A stretch of 64,000 bases of DNA from Anthostomella pinea (taxonomy: Eukaryota; Ascomycota; Sordariomycetes; Xylariales; Xylariaceae). The notes below the pieces were generated by a model. That model saw nothing but the letters and a program-made list of their open reading frames with translations. It made no database searches and had not been told where the DNA came from. Location: positions 1,302,001 to 1,366,000 of the forward strand of contig CAUWAG010000007.1 in assembly GCA_963556695.1 (NCBI GenBank), read 5' to 3'. The first letter of the stretch is position 1. The number at the start of each line of letters is the position of its first letter. Positions 57,988-64,000 of the stretch are shown piece by piece. The translations under genes and the position numbers were made by a program.

Positions 57988-59054
57988 CGTAGCCATCGCA
58001 ACAGCACCACTGCACCAAAAAGCCTGTTTGAGATTAGCCGAGCAGCGAACATTGCCTGTTTGCCCAGTAACACCCATAACGCACATCACCCGTTCGAGTG
58101 ATGAATCAATAACTTAGGGCGTAGTGTGTGAAACCATCTGGGATGTTGCACTCAGATATCAAGTTCCCCTACGTTGATGCTTCCTATCAAAGACGAGGGC
58201 ACAGACTACCCAATTCGAGAGCATGCCTTGGACTATCAACGGAATCCGCATACTTCTATACAAAACCGTGTTCTGAGTCTTTAGAGAGGAGGTTGAGTTC
58301 AACGAGATTCTGACCATTGGAAATTTCCACATATGAGCATGGGTCGGCACCAGGATAGTAAGGAGAGCGTTGTGGGCGCCGTGGTTGCTTCCCTGCCACT
58401 TGGAGGCGACGCGATGATGGAATTCAACATTGCTAATGAGTTTCTGACTGGGCTGGTTGGGGCAGGAAGGGCTACACTACTGAGCTCATTCCGGGCTGCC
58501 TCAAAGAGGCAGAAAAAAAAAGCTCTTGGATTCAAGGGCTTCGGAGGAACTGGCAGAGGAAGACTTCACAGCCCAATGGCGCAATTTAGTCAACAGCTGC
58601 AGGGCTCCTAAAGATCACAAAAGCATAGTCAAATTCCCCATCCCGGGCACTGAAAGAATCATGATACAACAAGGGAAGAAATTGAATCAGTATTATATCC
58701 ATGTGGTGGAGAGCAAAGGGTTTGCAAGATTCATCAGCACGGGCAGGAATTTGAGAAGCAAAATCAGCGAGACGCCTCTGTTACTGCAAAAGCGTAAGAC
58801 TGCTGCCAATCAGGGCACATGATGTTCACGTTCAACCCTGGTAACGAACAGTGAGCTCGTCAATGTCGTCTCAAACCAGGCTGTGCTCGAGACGGCTGCT
58901 TCTATAACCATCAGTCATCCGTTATCCAAAAACAACTATTTTTCTTGGCGCCCCGCTGTTAGGACGTAACCTTGTTATTTGCACTAAAGCAGGCACTTCT
59001 CTCAGTAACTAACTATCTCTGCCAAGACACAAGAGAATTTTTCTCACAAGCCGG
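57988..59054. other. 5' region of the second LINE, with small broken frames
   Basis: Two frames, 58333-58611 and 58526-58822, could join at the A-run near 58515 to give about 150 residues (LTGLVGAGRATLLSSFRAASKRQKK then KLLDSRASEELAEEDF). I do not recognise it. It may be the LINE leader or an older gene remnant. Confidence 0.35.
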
Positions 59055-60632
59055 ATGGCACCCTTCCACAACAGGCCCACAAACACGCCCGTGGCCGTCC
59101 CAAAGACGACCACCGGCGGCGTGCTCAAATCCCTGGCCCTTAAAAAGACATACAGCCCGGCAACTCCAAGCAGGCTCTGCCAGGCGCTGCTTGACGACAT
59201 CAGCAGCAGCCCGTCACAGGTCTCTGAGGCTGACTTCACCGTTATTTCCCCTCTGGAAAAAAAATCCCGAAATATCAATGACAGTAGCACCACTGGAATG
59301 AAACAACCTCAATTGAACAAAATCTCGACAGATCAAGTCATTACACGCGATATAAGGAATAAAACCTCTTCCTCAGAATGTCAGAACCAAGTTGCCAGAA
59401 TACTGGCTAAAGACAAGCACCTTTATAAAACTAGGATAACAATGTTTCAAGAATGTGTTGCAGCGGTTGATAAGACACTTGAGAAAGCTGGAACCGAACT
59501 ATACTCTCATGCCAAGGAGTTCAGCGCTTTCTTCTCTAAATGTCTGAACGAATGGCTGGAAACCTGAGATCTGCCCAAAAGGAAGACCATCCCTGGGGGG
59601 ATAGGGATGGTAAAGCCCACTATGACCTTTGCCCAAGCTGTCTTCTCTAGCCAACGACAGCATCCACGCACAGTCAACACTACCATAAAGAAAACACAGC
59701 CTGGCGCCCGCATTACTGGCAACCAACTAAAAAAGAAGCAGGATGATCTCCGGGTCTTTGTCCGCATAGATAATAGCCACCTAGAGCCTTACGGAATAAA
59801 GTCTATACTGAACAAAAGACTTAAGCTCCACCCTAAAGAGCTTAGAGAAGTGACCCGGTGCCCCTCCGGCTTTACCTTACACCCAAGGGACAAGCCAACT
59901 AAGGCTAAGCTCCTGGCCTTCCAAGAAGAAATCACTGATATTCTCAAGGCAGAAAAGATCGAGACCCACACAGTCTGGCATCACTATAAGGTCAATGGAT
60001 GCCCAAGAAAGGTTATCAATACGGAAGGATTGACAATCGACATTACCGACATTGCTGTTACTGATGAAATTAAAGCCCAAACAAGTGACAGACCTTTAAG
60101 ATACATATTCTCAAAGAACACAGTTAATTCTGAGCTGGAGACCACATGGGTGATCTCTCTGCCCCGTGCAGCAAAGAAACCATTCACGCTTTTTACTCAC
60201 TCAATGACCTCAAGGTACATTCAATACTCCCCCAAGGTTCACCAATGTGCGAGCTGTTTCAGATACCATGGTAGGAACTACCAATGTGAAAAGCAAGTAT
60301 GTGCACATTACGCCAGTACAGTACACCAGGGGGAGTGCGAAAAACCAATTCCAAAGTGTGTCAACTACAAAGGACCTCATGCTGCCAACTTCAACAAATG
60401 CCCTGCATGCCCCAAGGCTGTGAAAGGCATCATCCATAAGCACACATGGGAGGAAATCCAGGAAATAAGGCTGGCTGGAGAAAGAGCCAGATCCAAGGCC
60501 TTCAATGAAACAGGCAAAAACCAAGTTGGGTCAACACCCAGCAATAATAACAAAGACATCACAATGCAAATCGACATAACAGATACAACTCATCCCAGAG
60601 ATGCCAATACCATTGTTGTCAGTCAATGTTAG
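59055..60632 (+). pseudogene. LINE ORF1 (Gag-like, zinc knuckles), one in-frame stop
   Basis: One frame of 526 codons broken only by a TGA at 59565-59567 (CGA-to-TGA type). The N-terminal third is Thr/Ser/Lys-rich with a coiled-coil-like stretch (ITMFQECVAAVDKTLEKAG). The C-terminal half has cysteine-rich knuckles (HQCASCFRYHGRNYQC, CAHY...HQGEC, CVNYKGPHAANFNKCPAC), some with Cys-to-Tyr changes. Such ORF1 proteins bind element RNA. It overlaps the start of ORF2 by a few bases. Confidence 0.85.
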
Positions 60633-61823
60633 GTACATCAAACGAAACACATCGACACGGGCATCTAGTAATCTATTCTGTGAATACAGCAGGAGGACAA
60701 AAGAGTGCAGGCCCTACAGAGTTAGCCATTGACCTGGCTGACTATAAAGGAGAACAAGCAGATATTATTCTGATGCAAGAGCCCTGGGTTGGCATACCAC
60801 CAGGTAGGAGAATGGGAGTAAAGACACACCCCAATTACGATATATACTCCCCAGTGGATTCTTAGAACAGCGACAGTACACGACCCAGATCTCTCATCTA
60901 TGTGAGAAAATACCTTTAAATAGATCAACTTTGGCCTTATGCTACACGAGACATCACCTGGGTCAAGGTACAAGGTATTATATTTGTCAGTGTCTACCGG
61001 CCATGTGACAACCCACAGGAAGTAGATGATATTCTAGAAGTATGGACTCCACCTTTTGGCTGCGTTATAGCTGGAGATTTTAATGCTGGCGACACATCCT
61101 GGGACTCGAGCAATCCAGGATATCATGGTGGTGTCATACTTGCACAGACTATGGCAGACCACGTACTGGATCTGATTTCTGAACCAGGATTCATGAACTC
61201 CCCCGGCTGGGTGTATCCCCTGGCCAGGTGGATGCCTTTACACAAAGCTTGATCAACATGATCCAAGGCTGTATTAGGACAGTGGGCAAGACGCTCCGTC
61301 AATCTAGGCCTATTGCTTGGTGGAATGATGACTGCAAAACAGCTGTTCAGACATACAGGGCCTTTTTTAAACAGACTATAAGCCAAGAAGGGCGGAATTC
61401 AGCCTGACGGGAATTTTGCCGCGTGGTTCAGAAAGCTAGGAGAGAGTACTGACAGACTCTAATTAATTCAGCAACTGAGCCAAAAGACCTATACAGAATC
61501 GTCTCTTGGTACAAGCTATCAGCAGGATTGCGTTCCCCTCTAATCATCATAAGAGACCAAATATTCGAGTCAAAAGAGAGCAAAGCAAATGCATTACGCT
61601 CAGCCACGCTTGAACGAAGTACCTCAGACAACGATATCATCGACCCCTGGTCCGCTCAGATCACACAACCCAAGCCATACATCCCCCTTGAATACCATGT
61701 CGGACTGGAAGAGGCTGAAGGATGCACTTTAGGGACCAAGAGCAACTCCCCGGGAGTAGATACCCTCACAGTACGGATTCTGAAAGCTTGCTGGCCATTC
61801 ATTGGGGAACATATCAGAGCCCT
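60626..61823 (+). mobile_element. LINE ORF2, endonuclease part only, 3'-truncated
   Basis: Starts at 60626 with LVIYSVNTAGGQKSAG, followed by DIILMQEPWVG and CVIAGDFNAGDTSWDS, which are APE-type endonuclease motifs. Stops at about 60863 and 60917, then a frame change near 61200, mark decay. Next come AWWNDDCKTAVQTYRA and SNSPGVDTLTVRILKACWPF, the segment just before reverse transcriptase. The element stops at about 61823, where 28S rRNA sequence begins, so reverse transcriptase and tail are absent. Losing the 3' end is unusual for LINEs, which normally lose the 5' end. Confidence 0.87.
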
Positions 61824-62928
61824 TAATGAAAGTGAACGGAGGTGAGAGCCCTTACGGGTGCATCATCGACCGATCCTGATGTCTTTGGATGGATTTGAGT
61901 AAGAGCATAACTGTTCGGACTTGAAAGATGGTGAACTATGCGTGGATAGGGTGAAGCCAGAGGAAACTCTGGTGGAGGCTCGCAGCGGTTCTGACGTGCA
62001 AATCGATCGTCAAATCTGCGCATGGGGGCGAAAGACTAATCAAACCATTGAGAAACCAGCGGTAAAATATTATTTACTAGGTGGTTAAGAGGCTCTTTGA
62101 AAGAAAGAGCCTAGGTTGTGTACCCTGTAGAGTTACCCTGTGGTAACCGGTACGCGACTGACACCGCTAAATTGCGGGGACATCCTATTTAAGGCCACGG
62201 GCTACCGCCGGCCGCTGAAAAGCGGCCTGGCAACCGAGAGTAGCGCTCTCGGGTACGGTAATAACGCCTGCGGTAGCGGACGACCTGCAGCCAACCCCGT
62301 GTTCAGGGGAGAGTTCACTGACTAGACAGCGGTGGGTTGGCCTTATGGCCGGCCTAAGACATAGTCGAGCCGGGCCCTGAAAAGGAACCCCTAATAAGAA
62401 AATTAGCGGAGCTAGTAGCTGGTTACCACCGCAGTTTCCCTCAGGATAGCAGTGTTGTTCTTCAGTTTTATGAGGTAAAGTGAATGATTAGGGACTCGGG
62501 GGCTATATATTGCCTTCATCCATTCTCAAACTTTAAATATGTAAGAAGCCCTTGTTACTTAATTGAACGCGGGCATTCGAATGTACCAACACTAGTGGGC
62601 CATTTTTGGTAAGCAGAACTGGCGATGCGGGATGAACCGAACGCGAGGTTAAGGTGCCAGAGTAGATGCTCATCAGACACCACAAAAGGTGTTAGTACAT
62701 CTAGACAGTCGGACGGTGGCCATGGAAGTCGGAATCCGCTAAGGACTGTGTAACAACTCACCAACCGAATGTACTAGCCCTGAAAATGGATGGCGCTCAA
62801 GCGTCTCACCCATACCTCGCCCTCAGGGTAGAAACGATGCCCTGAAGAGTAGGCGGCCGTGGGGGTCAGTGACGAAGCCTAGGGCGTGAGCCCGGGTCGA
62901 ACGGCCTCTAGTGCAGATCTTGGTGGTA
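61824..62928 (+). rRNA. Partial LSU (28S) rRNA gene, pseudogene fragment with intron
   Basis: From TAATGAAAGTGAACGG on, the sequence follows fungal nuclear LSU rRNA: GCATCATCGACCGATCCTGA, GGTGAAGCCAGAGGAAACTC, then after the intron CTAGTAGCTGGTT, CCCTCAGGATAGCAG, TGGGCCATTTTTGGTAAGCA, GGTCAGTGACGAAGCCTAGG and CTAGTGCAGATCTTGGTGGTA. Exon parts are 61824-62048 and 62412-62928. Scattered changes, many C-to-T or G-to-A, set it apart from a working gene. It starts at the LINE junction and is interrupted at TA (62927-62928) by a transposon, so more LSU may lie beyond the window. Confidence 0.93.
62049..62411 (+). ncRNA. Group I intron in LSU rRNA (position like L798)
   Basis: 363 bp inserted after AACCAT and before CTAGTAGCTGG; the exon ends in T and the intron in G, as group I splicing requires. 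Core pairings are visible. P3 is ACCGCT (62163-62168) with AGCGGT (62328-62333). P7 is GACTA (about 62320-62324) with TAGTC (62362-62366). P8 is GGTTGGCC/GGCCGGCC around TTAT. The conserved ATTGCGGG (62171) and AAGACATAGTCG (62356) segments are present, as are hairpins at 62095-62112 and 62205-62250. This fits subgroup IC1. It has no homing endonuclease frame. Confidence 0.9.
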
Positions 62929-64000
62929 ACATCTCCCACCCCCCTGCGGACCACCCCCCCGCGGACCAGCGCGTTCTGACCCACAAACGCGTAATTCACC
63001 AACCACTAGGATTATGGTGATCCACCATCTACACCATCACTTTTGCATCTTTTTTTTCACAAAGCACACTATTTGAATCCTTATCCACTACTGAATCTCA
63101 TGATGTCATTTTACGACTGTCAAACAAAAGCTGAAGCCGCCATTTTGGCCATCCAACGCGGAGCTCCAGTCCGCTCGTCAGCCCTCGAATGGCAAATCAG
63201 TCGCTCGTACGTCAACCGATGAATCTCTGGCACCGCAACGCAGAATGAGACCAGCACTCTCTAACAGGCTCTCTCACCGTATCTCGAACATAAGCTGGCA
63301 AGCTGGGCCCTGGGGTAAGCACGGCTAGGGTATTCTTCGGCGGTCTCTAAGTTCCGTCTCATGACCCAGCGGATGCTCCATGCCACCGGGGATGCTCGAG
63401 AATTAGGGAAAAATTGGGCATCCAAGTTCCTGTCTCGAAACCCGGAAGTCAAGATAATGAAGTCTCGTGTTATCGATTATAACCGAGTGAATAGTGCTAC
63501 AGCGACAAATATCAACATTTTTTTCGATCGGTGTGACGCCCCTGACGTGGTTAACCTCATGCCAGCACGCTGGTACAACGTCGACAAAATGGGAATCACC
63601 AAGGGGGTTGGGGACTCCCATTGGGTGGTCTCCGAGGCCTCCGGCAACGTGGCTATGAAGAAAGGGGTCAAGAAGGGTGAATGGATAACTGCCCTAGAGT
63701 GTGTGAACGGATCTGGTGAGACCTTGCTGCCGCTGGTGATTCTTAAAGGGGTTAACGTACAAGCCCAGTTGTTTAGCAACCAAAATGAGGGCAAATTCAC
63801 TGACTGGAGGTTTATTACGTCGCCCAATGGATGGACCTCGAATCCCATTGTGTTAGAATGGCTTCAACGTATCTTTATTCCTCACATTCGGGAGGTCCAC
63901 AGCAACACATCGGTGGTTTTGGTGTGTGATGGCCACGACTCCCACACGAATGACGAGTTCCTAGCCACCTGCTTGAGAAACAAAGTATGGTTGATCTTTT
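62929..64000 (+). mobile_element. Second pogo/Tigger-like DNA transposon, runs off the window
   Basis: Begins ACATCTCCCACCCCC directly after a TA inside the LSU sequence, the target expected of the Tc1/mariner/pogo group. The first 70 bases are C-rich with a repeated GCGGACCA. Its protein is distinct from the 1860-bp family, and its right end is not in the window. Confidence 0.8.
63100..64000 (+). pseudogene. pogo-like transposase, 3' end outside the window, with stops
   Basis: The frame from ATG 63100 reads SFYDCQTKAEAAILAIQRGA (Psq helix-turn-helix), GKNWASKFLSRNPEVK (Tc5-type DNA-binding domain), then the DDE core: YNVDKMGI where the family has FDETG, GWTSNPIVLEWLQ, and LVCDGHDSH. Stops TGA (about 63220), TAA (about 63262) and TAA (about 63316) lie in the N-terminal third. 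The first catalytic block has Glu-to-Lys, so it is dead. About 300 codons are visible. Confidence 0.85.

Noticed and set aside
62049..62411. Insertion by a retrotransposon into the rDNA
   Set aside because: The insert has group I core pairings and the exact T|...G| exon-intron borders, no target duplication and no tail.

Overview
This window looks like nuclear DNA of a filamentous ascomycete (Pezizomycotina). The genes have short introns of about 50-90 bp with GTRNGY-type donors and CTRAY-type branch sites. GC-balanced gene islands alternate sharply with very AT-rich blocks. Transposon genes carry C-to-T type damage (CAG to TAG, CGA to TGA stops), which is the signature of repeat-induced point mutation (RIP). 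The genus cannot be told from the sequence alone.

Layout. 1-3.4 kb: two small secreted cysteine-rich protein genes, one of them split by an intron and found only by splicing. 3.4-8.3 kb: a repeat patchwork made of diverged copies of a leader module, a short interstitial TTAGGG tract, an inverted pair of solo LTRs, a truncated pogo/Fot1-like transposon, a 17-nt-period minisatellite and a small internally repetitive protein gene. 9-17 kb: a conserved core with DBF4/nimO (Cdc7 kinase regulatory subunit) divergent from ICP55 (mitochondrial aminopeptidase), then an SREBP-type bHLH transcription factor. 17-21.3 kb: no gene recognised. 21.3-22.8 kb: a five-exon FAD monooxygenase. 23.7-33 kb: AT-rich transposon block (MITE-like element, full-length pogo/Fot1 copy, solo LTRs of three families, a non-LTR retrotransposon). 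33-40 kb: an accessory gene island with a broken UstYa-like gene, a broken SET-domain gene, a nine-exon MFS transporter and a vWA-domain protein. 41-48 kb: a second pogo copy, solo LTRs and AT-rich DNA. 48.4-52.2 kb: a DOPA 4,5-dioxygenase-family gene, an interrupted F-box/ankyrin-like gene, and a SINE-like element with a tRNA-like head and a perfect 15-bp target duplication. 52.4-58 kb: a badly degraded LTR retrotransposon carrying nested solo LTRs. 58-64 kb: a 3'-truncated non-LTR retrotransposon joined to a fragment of the 28S (LSU) rRNA gene that contains a group I intron. That rDNA fragment is itself interrupted at a TA by a second pogo-like transposon which runs off the window.

The housekeeping genes show no operon-like relationship. 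The oxidoreductases, transporter and UstYa remnant are of kinds seen in secondary-metabolism neighbourhoods, but they are scattered and partly broken, so a functioning cluster is not supported. The least ordinary items are the SINE with its exact duplication, the LINE/rDNA/group I intron/pogo composite, the repeated leader module, and the intron-split cysteine-rich secreted gene.
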